Shown: positions 48,250-59,646, counted from the stretch's first letter. The stretch is 64,000 nucleotides of DNA from Mangifera indica (GCF_011075055.1 NC_058144.1:14809807-14873806), one strand, 5' to 3'. Made by a program: numbers and translations. The notes: generated by a model not told the origin, from the letters alone.

Positions 48250-49740
48250 TGTTAACTCAATGAGTCATTATGCTCTAATTTTGATGATAATAAATTAATA
48301 TGTACCTATTCATATCGACGAATGACTTTACATGAATGTGAGTTTAAATTGCAAGAATTCATTTAATGCATTTGAACGAATATTAGGATGAAAATAAAAA
48401 ACAAGACTCAAATGAAGAATTTTTTAAGATTTGAAGAAAAGCTCAAGTTTAGGTAGATATGTTTGTAATGTTGAAGTATTCATTAGCTTTTATTAGAATG
48501 TATATTTTCATGTGAAAACTCTCTCAAAAACTTGTTTTCATATCTTTCACACTTTGGGGTTAAAGTGTCATTTTTCAAACCTAATGAGTTAAACCAACTT
48601 TTATAAAATTCCAATAACCTATTTGAAATTATAAATTTTTGTGAACTAAATTATCATATCTCAATTTGCGATTTGAATAAACTCTTTAAAAATTGGTTAA
48701 ACTGACACTTTTCATAAGTTTCAAATTTTTTTATTAAAATGTTATTTTTCAAACTTATTGAGTTAAGTCATTTTTTTAATCAAATTTCAATAACTCATTT
48801 GAAATTATGGTGTTTTGTGGACTAAAATTTCATATCTCAAAGTTGGTTTTGAAATAGGTTATATTTCAAAGTGGGTTAAATTGTCATATTTCAAAGTTTC
48901 AGGGGAAATTGTAAATCTTCAAAATTTAGGGGGTAAAGTGTAATAAAATTTGGTTGATCGAATTTGACCAGTCAAATTTTTTTATGGTAGCTTTTGAATT
49001 ATCCAAAAGCCATGTATTTGGCTTTCAGAATTCCAGTTGATCAAATTCCTTTTGGTTGACCAAATGGTATTATAAATTTTTTAATGGCTAGTGCCACATA
49101 GACACTACAGAAGTATCACGCCACATCCAATTTACCAAGTTACATCTGGTCACTGAATTTTACATGTTTAGAAAAATTAAAACAGTTAATTTTATGCACA
49201 ACAGTAATTTTCTTTATTTTCTCTATATAAACTAAATCAAATTCACTTGATAACAACTTTTGCCACCATAAACTTTGATATATTTGAAAGCAAATCATTT
49301 TTGAGCTATTCACTAGCAAATCCTCTTCTCTAATCAAAACCCTTGCTTATATACTTTCTTGATTTCATTTGTATTAGGTTGTACTAAATTTAAATTTTCA
49401 TATACACTTTTTGAGAGAGATTATATTTCGAATTCACACAAATTTATATTGCAAGAGAGTGGGTTTCACTCTTATTGAGGCTAAAGAAAATTTTTAGTGA
49501 GAAAAATTAAGTTTTAGCATTTGTAAAGATTAATAGCATCTTGAAAGCTATTTGTGTTGTGAAGAAAAAGTTTGATTGTGAAACCAAGGATTAGTAGAAT
49601 ACTATAAGGGAGATAATTTGGAAGAGTAGATGTAGACTGGGTTGTGTTGAACTATTATATATCGAATGTTTGATTATTTGAAATATTTTTTAACATTATC
49701 ATAAATTGTATTAAAAATGGTCAACATTTTTTAAGTTGTA
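48250..49740 (+). repeat. Probable 3' LTR of copia relic C2
   Basis: The left edge TGTTAACTCAATGAGTCATT at 48250 follows a purine-rich AAAAAATGAGGAGAT tract, as expected for a polypurine tract and LTR junction. GATGATAATAAATTAATATG right after the edge matches the start of C1's LTR in character. The interior has the AAGAGAGTGGG and GGGTTGTGTTGAAC blocks usual near copia LTR ends (49,440-49,660). The right edge is uncertain: TTTTTTAACA at 49,695 or slightly further. Confidence 0.65.
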
Positions 49741-51409
49741 TAAATTGGTTTAATTCTTAAATTTGGCAAAAGTGTTTTAAATTACCTAATTTACCCCTCA
49801 TCTTAGGTCATTCAATCCTTTAAGATTTGGATCCCCAAAGAAAGGGGAAAGAAATGAAATCCTAAAGGAGAAAAATTAATTTTTCAAAACATAGGTTAGA
49901 AGGAAATTGTTAGTTTTTAAAATTAAGGTGGAGAAATAAGATAAAATTTAATTTTTTTAATATTAATGGTTAAATAACAATTATATCCTTAATACTAATA
50001 GATTTATTTAACTTTAACAGCTGGTAGTAGTGTATTTAATTTTTTGAAATTTAATAAATGAGAATTTGACAATAGAATAAACCTTGGGTAAGAACAAGTC
50101 TTTTGGCCTTTATTCTATGAATCAATAAATCATTACACCTGCAACAAAATAATATAATGATTCATTATAAAAATTATACATGGAACAGAGTGGTGTTGTG
50201 TTAGCTATAGCCTTCTAATGAATTTATGTATCATTATATGAACATTAATATTTCTAAATAAAATTGAGTAAAATTGACTTATTTGATCAACAACATTCTT
50301 TGATATGGATTTATAATGGAATTTTGGAAATTTTAACAATTTACTTTTTAACAAAAATTATAATACCATAGAAAAAAATAATTAGTTAAGGTGTGAATAT
50401 CAACTGTAATGATATTAAATCTAGATTTAACCTTGTCTTCTCGTAAACGAACTTAGTGCTTCCATATTGAAATAGGAGACTCTAATAACAAATTATTAGA
50501 CTGGTTTCTTTGAAATTTACTAACTAAATAATCAATTCCGTCTTAATAAAATTATCCAACTCCACTAAATAAGGTTACTCTTTAAAAGAAATACTTGTAA
50601 CAAGAAGAAGCATAACTCTTGAAATGACACTAATATTGTATTATAGTCTAATGGGATTCAATATAAACACAAAAGTTGAAATATATAACAGTTAGTTCAA
50701 GATCAAATTTGACTCGTTTGACTTCTCAAAAAAGAAGAATCGTAAGAAAAAAAAAAAACAAAATTATTAAAAAAATTTGTTGACAAGATGTTGTTAGCAT
50801 AGTGAGAGGGTTCAAACTAACTCTAGTTAGAGTTAAACTTTTTTCAGTTAAAACTTAACTTATTTAAGTCGAGCAATCATTCAAGGTTGAGTTGCTTTGG
50901 TCAAATCCACTCCAACTTTCAATATAGTTACCATATAAAAAATTTTATGAGTTAAAAGCGATAGTTTATAATTTGAGTGGACTAAAAATATGAAACATAA
51001 ACCTTAGAAAAATGATTATATGACAGCATATTGAGTAGAGAATGAGAAAAGGCGAGGCATGTGAGGTGGGCATGCATCGAAGGAAAAGCCCACTACTTTT
51101 GGCAGCTGGGCTACACTTCCCAACCTAATTAAAGTGAAATCTTAACCATCTCCCTTACCAACACTTCCGCTTTAGGATTTAATCAATTTTGTGCCTCGAG
51201 CAGAATGAAATGAACCACTTCACTTGTCCACATGCCCATCTTTGTCTCCTCCTTTGTCTCCTCCTTTGCCTCCATCCCGTTGGCTCCACTCATTACAATC
51301 AAGAATTTGGAAGTTGGGTTGAATTAAATATTAGACATATGCAAGTAGAAAGAATTTAGTTGAAATCATCGAGGCAAGATCTAACAACAAAAAGTAGCTA
51401 ATATGAATA
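49741..51409. other. Intergenic DNA with one solo MITE end
   Basis: No gene recognised. At 50,085-50,108 the sequence ...CTTGGGTAAGAACAAGTCTTTTGGCC matches the right terminus of the MITE at 52,819; its left partner could not be placed. A 12-bp unit TTTGTCTCCTCC is repeated three times at 51,241-51,272. Confidence 0.55.
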
Positions 51410-51734
51410 GGCCAAAAGACTATTTCCAACTTTCTATCACTCATTTATCAAAAATAAAAATATCAATTAATCTGATAAATTTTACTGTTACTATTAAGGG
51501 TAAAATTATCATTTAAAAATTTTATTTAAACTCATATTTTGAATTATTTTGCTCCTTAACCTTATATTTTCCGAATTTAAAAACTAACTCTCCCCCCCTA
51601 CCCAAGTCTAGGGTTTAAACTCTCATTTTTTTTCATTACAACTATCTCCTAACTTTTAAAAACATTTCAATTTTACTTTTTCTCTCATAAAAATTTGGGG
51701 CATCAAACCTTCGCTAGGAAATAGTCATTAGGCC
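51410..51734. mobile_element. MULE-type MITE, 325 bp (GGCC ends)
   Basis: The left end is GGCCAAAAGACTATTTCC and the right end, on the opposite strand, is GGCCTAATGACTATTTCC (16 of 18 identical). Flanks ATATGAATA (51401-51409) and GTGTCAATA (51735-51743) agree at six of nine positions, so the target duplication is only suggestive. It is non-coding. Confidence 0.65.
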
Positions 51735-52244
51735 GTGTCAATAATACTTACAAAACAACTGAGTATTAATAGATGGCTTGTGCATGTGCCTGCCTTGCCA
51801 TTATAGTTTTAAGTGAAATTGACGATAATGTTGTGTGAATGTACGGAGAAACGGGGTTTCAAATTTTTAGGTAATTGTGAAATTTGACTCTTGTTTCGGC
51901 CCCATTTGAGGTGTAAGCTTGGGTGCATTTAGCATAATCTATTCTGGGCCCCAGGTTTTCCCAATGTCTAGAAGTCCTCGTCAACAAGCAATTGTTTGAA
52001 GAATTTCTGTAAAAGAGATATGCCTCACATGTGTTAAAATTTTATTTTCTTATAATTAACGTAATTATTGTAAAATTTCAATATATTTTTCAAGTAAGAT
52101 AAGTTTTATTTAGTAGGTCATTGGATATCAAAAACTTATCACACGAAATTCTATATTTTTTAAAATATGTTGACTACATACAAAGTATAAGATCAAACTA
52201 AATAGTGTACTGTAGAGGATTAATTTAAGGTTTATTAAAGTGAA

Positions 52245-52819
52245 GGCCGAAATACTCATTTCCACCTAAGGTATAGTAAAATATCAAACTTTCACCCTTT
52301 AATTTTTAAAAACTTAAACACTCACTTATAATTAAATTTTTGTTAAAAATATCAGTTAAAATTAGAGGTAAAACAATTATTTATTAAAAAAATTTAAAGT
52401 TTTATCACTTTTTCTCCCCAGATTTAAAAAATTTATAATTTCCCCCAAACTCAAAGTTTGAAAACTGATAAATACCCCTTAGGGTTCGTTTCCCTTCTCT
52501 TTGGCACAAATTTATCGTCTACGACGGTCGACCATCTTCCCTTTTACCTTATCTCTTCTTCCAGTCACTATCCCTTCCTTTTCCAACCGTCTTCGATTGA
52601 GATGAAGACAACGAGAAGATGAAACATCTTCGTCTCAGACAAAGACTGTTTGTCTTCGTTTGACATGAAGACGATTTCATAAGTGATAGTTTTACCACTT
52701 ACTTTAATTGAGATTTTTAACAGAAATTTAATTATGGGTGGATATTTGAGTTTTTGAAAGTTGGAGGGTGGGAGTTTGAGATTTTCATGATACCTTGGGT
52801 GGGAATAAGTCTTTTGGCC
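52245..52819. mobile_element. MULE-type MITE, 575 bp, with ~120 bp inverted arms and 9-bp TSD
   Basis: The left arm starts GGCCGAAATACTCATTTCCA and the right arm, on the opposite strand, starts GGCCAAAAGACTTATTCCCA. Similarity continues for about 120 bp through CACCC, ACTTTCAAAAACT-type and ATAATTAAATTT blocks. The flanks TAAAGTGAA (52236-52244) and TAAAGTAAA (52820-52828) match at eight of nine positions, the size expected of Mutator-class insertion. The centre holds a GAAGAC/GTCTTC-rich imperfect hairpin. It has no coding capacity beyond a chance 95-codon frame. Confidence 0.88.
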
Positions 52820-52864
52820 TAAAGTAAATGCCTTCCCAAATATAATGTTAAGCAAAAATCTTCA

Positions 52865-53640
52865 CATAAAAAGTCTTAAAATGAAATGTCTAAATAAATA
52901 AAATCTATCAATTACTGCAATTATTTAAGAAAACTGACTGAAAATTTGAAAACTATATATCGAAAAACCTTAGGATAGCAAACATTTTTTCCACCCCTTC
53001 CCAAAAAAGCAACAAATTTATGTTTGCCCCCTCTAATCTATAGTAACTTCAATTTGCCCCTTCATAAACCTCATAATTAGAAAAAAACCAACAAAATATT
53101 CAAAATCTACACGTCCAAAAACCTTAATATAAAATATACATATCCCCTAATTAAGTAAAATTTATCAATTACCACAATTATTCGAAAAACAAACTGAAAA
53201 TTTGAAAATTATATGTCAAAAAACCCAATAATAGCAAACATTTTAATTCGCCCCCTAATTGCGACAAATTTTTGTTCAACCCCCTCTAATTCATAATAAT
53301 TTCAGTTTGTCCCATCATAAACTTCATAAGTAGAAAAAATTGACAAGAAATTCAAAATCTACACATCTAAGAACTCTAATATAAAAGGTACATATTCCCT
53401 AAACAAGTAAAATCTATCAATTATCGCAATAATTAAAAAACAGAGTGAAAATTTGAAAACTACATGTACAAAAACTTTAGGATAACAAAAATTCATTTGC
53501 CCCCTAAATTCATGGCAAATTACAATATGCCCACAAATTCATGAAAATTTTTTTCACCCCCTCGAATCATGAAAATTTTAGTTGGCCCCCTCATAAACCT
53601 TATAATTCAATTTGCCTCCTAACTTAAGTCGTATAACTTC
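52865..53640. repeat. ~255-bp tandem repeat, about 2.7 diverged copies
   Basis: The landmark AAAATCTATCAATTA-GCAAT recurs at 52900, 53157 and 53409 (spacings 257 and 252). Each unit also holds AATTTGAAAACTA-ATGT, a TTTGCCCCCT block and TCATAAAC-TCATAA. The array begins about 40 bp after the MITE at 52245-52819. Confidence 0.85.
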
Positions 53641-54142
53641 ATCGCGAAATAGTGTCTTTGCCACAATTTTCAACCAAAAAATGCTATTTTCAACTCCTAT
53701 TTCACACAAAACAAATCTATACATACTATAGAACAAAAGCCTTCAAGAAATTCATCCAAAACACGCAAAAATCGACTTATAAAATTGATTGTTCAAATTG
53801 GAAACTCTAAAATGATTAAAAGTTGATTAGAAATAAATTACTAATCTTGTTGGCCATTTTGGTCACTGAAAAATTGAAAAAACTCGCCGTAATTGGTTGT
53901 CTCATGATGATTCGCGGTGATGAACAATAACTTTTTGAGTAACATGAAATGAATTTTGGCAAAGCATAGTGATATCATAAAAATACTTTAGCATTTTATT
54001 TAAGGGAAATTATAAAAAAATAGCCAAAATTTAGGGGGTCTAAGCGAAATTGCCCAAAATATTCAGGTTTAAGCAAAAATACCCAGGTTTTGTGAAATGA
54101 CGAAACTGCCCCCATATATAAACACAACAAATTTCCTTACTT

Positions 54143-54589
54143 CCCACGGTCATTTCACTGTGCAAATTCAAAGAAAATTCAAAATTTCCCACTTTCCCAC
54201 GGTCATCCCATGGTTGACCAGATTTTCGTCGATTTTCTTACTTTCCGGCAACCGCAAATGGCAAAGAAGGTTAGTATATCTCCCGTAATCTTGTTTGAAT
54301 CAAGTTATTGCTCATATTACTGAGATTTGATTGAGATTTTGAGGTTTGAAATTTTAGGGTTTCGATTTGAACAATGTTTAAAATGTTTTGATTCTTGGTT
54401 GTTTTCATTGAATTGATTGAGGGGTTTTGTGTTATACAACGTGTAGATTTGATTTATGAAAAAATCGGAGGCCAAAATAACCAAATTTTGGTCGAAAATG
54501 GCTGTCGAAGGATCGGCAGTCCGACCGTGGGAACAATATTTCCCACGGTCAACCGATTTCTCCCACGGTCAGTGGACATTGACCGTGGG
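54143..54589. repeat. Six CCCACGGTCA motifs in both orientations in the MULE subterminal region
   Basis: CCCACGGTCA occurs at 54143-54152, 54196-54205, 54542-54551 and 54562-54571. Its complement TGACCGTGGG lies at 54580-54589, and a 9-base match (GACCGTGGG) at 54523-54531. Clusters of short repeated motifs near transposon ends are often transposase-binding sites; that role here is inferred only. Confidence 0.8.
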
Positions 54590-54904
54590 TTAGGGGGGTA
54601 AAATAGCTTTGTTAAAATATTGGGGAGTCGGGGGAGATTCCTTAGAACACAGCGGGTTTTTCTGAAATTTGCCATATAACAGTTGACATGTTTTAAAAAG
54701 GAATTTTCATGAGGGGGTAATTGAGAATTTTGTTATCTAGGGTTTCTGATCGTGTAGTTTTCGAATTTTATATACGATTTTTCTGTTTTAGGGTTTTTCC
54801 ATATATAATTTTCAAATTTGAGATTCGATTTTTCGAATTTTCGAGCTTTTTGGCACAATTTAAGATGTAATGACGTAATTTCAACTCAATATCTTGATTT
54901 TTTT

Positions 54905-55640
54905 GTTTATAGGATATATTGATTCGTGTTTTTGAATTTCAGTTCCGTTTTTTCGAATTTCACCGTTTTACGATAGATCGACTCGTATTTTTCAGATTTT
55001 CGAAGAATTTTTCAATTATTGTCATTCTAGGGTTTTTCAACTTTTAAAATTCGAATTTCAGTTTCGTTTTTTCGAATTTCACCATTTTATGATATATCAA
55101 CTCGTATTTTTTAGATTTTCAAAGAATTTTTCGATTATTATCATTCTAGGGTTTTTCAACTTTTAGAATTCGAATTTTAGTTCCATTTTTTCGAATTTCA
55201 CCTTTTTACGATATATCAACTCGTATTTTTTAGATTTTCGAAGAATTTTTCGATTATTGTCATTCTAGGGTTTTTCAACTTTTAGAATTCGAATTTCAGT
55301 TTTGTTTTTTCGAATTTCACCGTTTTACGATATATCGACTCGTATTTTTCAGATTTTCGAAGAATTTTTTGATTGTTGTCATTTTAGGGTTTTTCAACTT
55401 TTAGAATTCGAATTTCAGTTTCGTTTTTTCGATTTTCATCCTTTCAGGATATATCAACTCATATTTTCTTATTTTCAGTCGATTTTTCGATTGTTAACAT
55501 TCTATGGTATTTCAACTTATAGAAATCACATTTCATTGTAGTTTTTCCGTATTTTACCTTTTTTGGCTATATCGACTCGTATTTTATAGATTTCGATCAA
55601 TTTTTTGATTATTGACATTTTAAGGTATTTCAACGTCTAG
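54905..55640. repeat. 119-bp tandem repeat, about six copies
   Basis: The landmark ACTCGT (ACTCAT once) recurs at 54981, 55100, 55219, 55338, 55457 and 55575, a spacing of 119 except the last (118). Each unit runs ATATATC-ACTCGTATTTTT, then GATTTTCGAAGAATTTTT, CATTCTAGGGTTTTTCAACT, and a TTTCGAATTTCACC-TTTTA tail. 119 is not a multiple of three, so it is not a coding repeat. Confidence 0.95.
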
Positions 55641-55784
55641 AATTTGAACAATCTTATTTGTTAAGTTTTGTCATTTCCTTTTTGATTATTTCGTATTTTT
55701 CTTCTTTTTATGTTTTTTCCACGAATACATTTGTTTACATATTTGTTTTTTTGAATGTCTAACGAATTTTTAAAATTTGTGCAG

Positions 55785-56760
55785 GATAATTCTCGCAAAA
55801 GAAAACGGGTTAACGGTGAGCTGCGAATCCTCGATGAGTCCAGACACTTCCGGGTAGATGCGATATGTCGTGCACAGCGCAGCGCATTATCTAGGATTAC
55901 TTCTACATTGACCCCGAATCAGCTTAGACTATTTGAGAGGACATGTTTCGGGTATCTCCTTCGTTTACCCGAAACCAAATTCTCCAGGATATTGGTTCAT
56001 GCATTTCTACTCCGACAGCTACATCGACCCTCTACCAGAGACGAGTTTTGGTTCAGGGTTAATGGGTGGGGTTGATGTGAGATTTAGCCCGTTTGAGTTT
56101 GCGCTAGTGACAGGTCTTTTGTTTAGTAGACGGACTGATGTTTCTTCATATATGTCTCGCTCCTCTGGACATAGGATCAAAGATACGTACTTTCGAGGTA
56201 TCCACACCGATTGACGAGTTTGAGTTTGAGATGGCTTGGAAGAGTTGGCAGACCACACCGATTGACGAGTTTGAGTTTACTAGTAATTAAATAGTAATGA
56301 GGTTGGTTGAGGCAGCGTACACCCCGGGATTGTTGTACAAACCATGGGGGATGGTCGATCAGGTATAGTGTATATATATTTCTATTACATTGAATTGGTT
56401 GACGACAACGATAATTAACTATAATTTATCACTGTTTATAGGTTTACATCCCTATAAACTTCGACAATGCACATTGGGTCGCCGGAGTTATAGATTTTCG
56501 TGAGTGATCGATTACAGTATACGATTCGGAGGTATCATATTCGGGGAATATGAGGTCTCTTGAGCAGCACATGCGACCGTATATGACATTCATTCCCATG
56601 TTATTAGACGCGACGAGTTTTTGGATAGCTTCTAGGAGGACTCCACGATGTGATTCCTTCGCTTTGTATCCAGCGACGGATGTCCCTCAGCAGGGATTGG
56701 GCTCCGGTGACTATGGTGTGTTTATGTTACATTTTTTTTAGTGTTTGGCGTTGTCACGGA
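55785..56760 (+). pseudogene. Ulp1/DUF1985 protease-like gene in the 54-kb MULE (degenerate)
   Basis: After a GCAG acceptor at 55784 the first block encodes a DUF1985-type domain: basic start (NSRKRKRVNGELRIL), LRLFERTCFGYLLRL, DEFWFRVNG, and, after a +/-1 frameshift near 56,070, VRFSPFEFALVTGLLF. From an acceptor at about 56,441 a C48/Ulp1-like part follows: VYIPINFDNAHWVAGVIDF keeps the catalytic His; after a stop, VYDSE keeps the Asp; and DVPQQGLGSGDYGVFMLHFF has the oxyanion Gln but Tyr where the catalytic Cys belongs. Stops (56,507, 56,739) and the frameshift make it a relic. It is related to, but clearly diverged from, the Ulp1 genes of the 7-kb MULE copies. Confidence 0.85.
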
Positions 56761-57004
56761 GCTACGATTTTTCCCGAGAGTCGTCTACCTCTATGCGTCG
56801 ACGTTTAGTGTCGCAGTTGTATTTTCACTGTATCTAGTAGCTCACGGATGTATATTTAGTTACCTCGTTGTTTGTTTATCGTTCTTCATATGTTCGTATG
56901 TATATATTTATTGTATGTGCGTATGTGTATGATGTACTTTATCTGTCATTATATATAGATATGTATTTGATTTCATTCTATATGTGATTTGAGTGATGTA
57001 TCGT

Positions 57005-57182
57005 AAAACGGTGAAATTCAAATTCTAAAAGTTGAAATACCCTAGAATGACAATAATCAAAAAATTCTTCAGAAATTTGAAAAATACGAGTCGATATATC
57101 ATAAAACGGTGAAATTCGAAAAAACAGAACTGAAATTTGAATTCTAAAAGTTGAAATACCCTAGAATGGCAACAATCAGGGT
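57005..57182 (-). repeat. Inverted partial copy (~1.5 units) of the 119-bp repeat
   Basis: On the minus strand this stretch reads CATTCTAGGGTATTTCAACT, GAATTTCACCGTTTTA, ATATATCGACTCGTATTTTTC and so on, the same unit as at 54,905-55,640. It sits next to the right terminus, so the element carries subterminal repeats in inverted orientation at both ends. Confidence 0.92.
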
Positions 57183-58954
57183 ATTTTAGCTTAATTAAGA
57201 AAGGTGGGGGTATTTTTGTTAGTTGTATAAGCACTAGGGTATTTGGTTTAATTTCTCTTAATTTAACAACAAAATTTGGGGTACTTTAATTTTGATACAA
57301 GATTTTAAATCAATTTATATCTCACATCTGAAAAGGACTTAAGCGTTACTTTCAAATCTTACTGGATCAAAAAGGAACCAATCTAAGGGACCGAAAAAAT
57401 TTATTCCCCTTTATATGTCAGAGATGCCCACTCCATCACTTGTAAGTGTACACGTTAAACATCATAGCTATCAATCCCAACAAATGAAAACGACAGTGCC
57501 GCTGCTTCTCATCTGCATTTTATTTATATAATTATTTTGTGTGTCGGATATATTGCCTTCAAATGCAAATATAAGCGGCAAGGCAAGGGACAAATTAATT
57601 TATTGTAAATATATATATTCATAAGGATGGAGAGAGTAATTGGCATTGGCAGTGTTGAAAGTGGTCCAAACTGGTAAAAATGGTAAACCCCAGAAGCAGA
57701 GGAATCAGAATCCTTCCCATCTCTCTTCTTCATCATTGATTCAGCAATTCCCATATCCATTTTGCCCCGATCATCCCTTTTTTAACTTATAATATTGCTG
57801 TTCCCATATGGGTGCCACCTTTTCTTTATAAAATTAATTTATCTTTCAATATTAAGGGCTACTTGCCTTTCATTTCATTTAGAGGAGATAGGGAGAATAA
57901 GAGATGGAGCAGGCAATATAAAATGAAGGAATGTGTGCAGAAGAAGAGGGTCGGTTGAGAGAGAACATGGGGTCTTCAGACTGGAAAATGTGCAAACAAA
58001 TTCATGAAGCCAGGACCCCCTTTGATTAAAAAAAACAAAAACTCGGCTTATCATAATCATCCTGAGCAAGATGTGAGAGTGAGAAGCATGTGGTTTAAAC
58101 TGAAAATAGAAAAAGGATAAAGATGATAATTAATGAGAATATGCACAAAAGAAAAGAAAAGGGTAAGTGGGATCACATGGCGAAACCCAGAAAGCTAAAG
58201 ACAACCCACATGGCTGATGAAAGCAAGCCTGATGAGGGTGAGGGTGAGCCCCAATTTTCAAGATTGGATTTGGAATGGAAACCCTACCTATCACCCCACG
58301 TCGTACTGTTTGTATTTGCACTGCGTAGACTCTTAAGCTAGCCCTCTGTATAGCAGCCATCATGATTGTTTTCCTTTCCATTCGGGATTCATCTTTCAAA
58401 TCTCTCCTACAGGCTACAGATTTATCAAATTTTGTTGACACTGTTAAAATTAACCTGTCATCATCCTACATTATATATGCATGCATACATTTCCTTTCCC
58501 GTTATAATTAAAAGAGAAATAAAAATGCTTCTTAGTTGCAAACTCATTAGGAATGATCCTGTTTTTATATGGGTTCGAGTGATTTATATGGTCTTCCAGC
58601 TAGGCTTCTATGCTATAATTATTAATGGTTTATTGAGTGCATCAAAGCTCCCTACTCCCTACCTACATTCAATATTTATAGACCACTGTAGTTTTAGTCT
58701 ACTGATTTGAAATCTTTAGTAACTTGGTTTATCTTCAAACACAAAATTGCCCTGAAAGTTCAGGCTTCTGTTTAAAAAGAACACTAACACTTTGATTTTC
58801 TCTCTCTCTGTTTTTTTTTTTTTTGTCTTGGTTCAAGCATCATTCATCATCTCCTTAACAGAAACAAAAGAAGATGATAAGAACTGAGCAACAACAACAC
58901 ATTGGCCTCATTCTTAATTACGAATACATCCATCGGCTGGTTTTGGTGAGCCGG

Positions 58955-58985
58955 TGGGTTGGGTTGGGTTGGGTGGGGTGGGGGA
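58955..58985 (+). other. G-quadruplex motif
   Basis: Six runs of three to five G separated by one or two bases (GGGTTGGGTTGGGTTGGG, then TGGGGTGGGGG) satisfy the standard G3+ N1-7 rule with spare runs. It lies just before a hairpin and a G-box. Confidence 0.9.
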
Positions 58986-58988
58986 GAT

Positions 58989-59024
58989 GAATTCAACTCA
59001 GTTTATGGAGTTGAATTCCACGTG
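58989..59024. promoter_or_regulatory. 11-bp perfect hairpin followed by a CACGTG G-box
   Basis: GAATTCAACTC at 58989-58999 and GAGTTGAATTC at 59008-59018 form a perfect stem with an 8-nt loop. CACGTG at 59019-59024 abuts it, the core recognised by plant bHLH and bZIP factors. No target gene is visible within 600 bp downstream other than the MULE. Confidence 0.55.
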
Positions 59025-59255
59025 TCTGTTAATGCTTACTCACAGGCTACAAATTAAAATCATAAACTCTACTTTTACTTGCCCGTGATTTGTGCTATTT
59101 CAGAACGGCTTTAAATTGGCTCATATGCACTCAGTGATTGGCCTAAAAGCACAACAAAATTAAAAGGGAAATTGAAATTTTTAACTTTATTTTAATCCGT
59201 ATATAAATACCAAAATATAGATCAAAAAAAAGTTTAGATGAAGAACAGGTTAGTA

Positions 59256-59291
59256 TTAACACCAAGGGTTGATGCCAACCCTTGGTGTTAA
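59256..59291. repeat. 16-bp perfect hairpin near the MULE copy 2 terminus
   Basis: TTAACACCAAGGGTTG at 59256-59271 and its exact complement at 59276-59291 enclose a 4-nt loop ATGC. It lies 90 bp inside the terminus. A shorter hairpin with the same GGGTTG..CAACCC core is at the matching end of copy 1 (27770-27788). Confidence 0.9.
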
Positions 59292-59646
59292 CGCCAACCT
59301 CCCAGACCCCAGTGAATTTATTTTTTTTGTTTTTTTTATTGCACTCAATTCTTTTATTTTTTATACTTGTTTATTCCAATCTGGTACTCGTATGTGTATT
59401 GTTTTCCTTGTCTTGGTAGAGAGTAAAAAAAAATTACAAAATTGCCACTAACATTTTTCTCTTTCTTTTATTGCCTTGCCTTGATCAATTTTTGTAGATC
59501 ACTTGATGATATGACAATTTAATGTGTTGTAAATACGTATGTATAAAGCTTGGTTGCATTGGTATTCATTTGGGGCTTAATTTGAAAAAATTGTAAAGTA
59601 GTGTAATTTGGAGTTTTTATGTTTTTTAGGTTTATTTTTAGTCAAG

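Larger units (their letters stand above)
54004..57257. mobile_element. Transposase-less MULE carrying a Ulp1/DUF1985 gene (3,254 bp)
   Basis: The left end is GGGAAATTATAAAAAAATAG and the right end, on the opposite strand, is GAGAAATTAAACCAAATACC. The flanks TTTATTTAA (53995-54003) and TTAATTTAA (57258-57266) match at eight of nine positions. The interior holds a cluster of CCCACGGTCA motifs, a 119-bp tandem array, a Ulp1/DUF1985 relic on the plus strand and an inverted partial copy of the 119-bp unit near the right end. No transposase gene is present, so movement would have needed a partner element. It is a different subfamily from the MULE at 21,258. Confidence 0.85.
57267..59156. other. Apparently unique intergenic DNA between two MULEs, no gene recognised
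   Basis: Open frames at 58,123-58,341, 58,130-58,441 (minus) and 58,366-58,710 have no recognisable domain. The GC content and purine/pyrimidine tracts (57,670-58,260) resemble promoter or leader DNA more than transposon debris, so part of a nearby gene's regulatory region is possible. I saw no tRNA or known microRNA sequence here. Confidence 0.5.

Noticed and set aside
55302..55541. Phe-rich 79-codon frame
   Set aside because: Read from the 119-bp tandem repeat; the repeat length is not a multiple of three.
58123..58710. Three overlapping open frames of 72-114 codons, possible small genes
   Set aside because: No domain, no codon-use or splice support, and mutual overlap on opposite strands.
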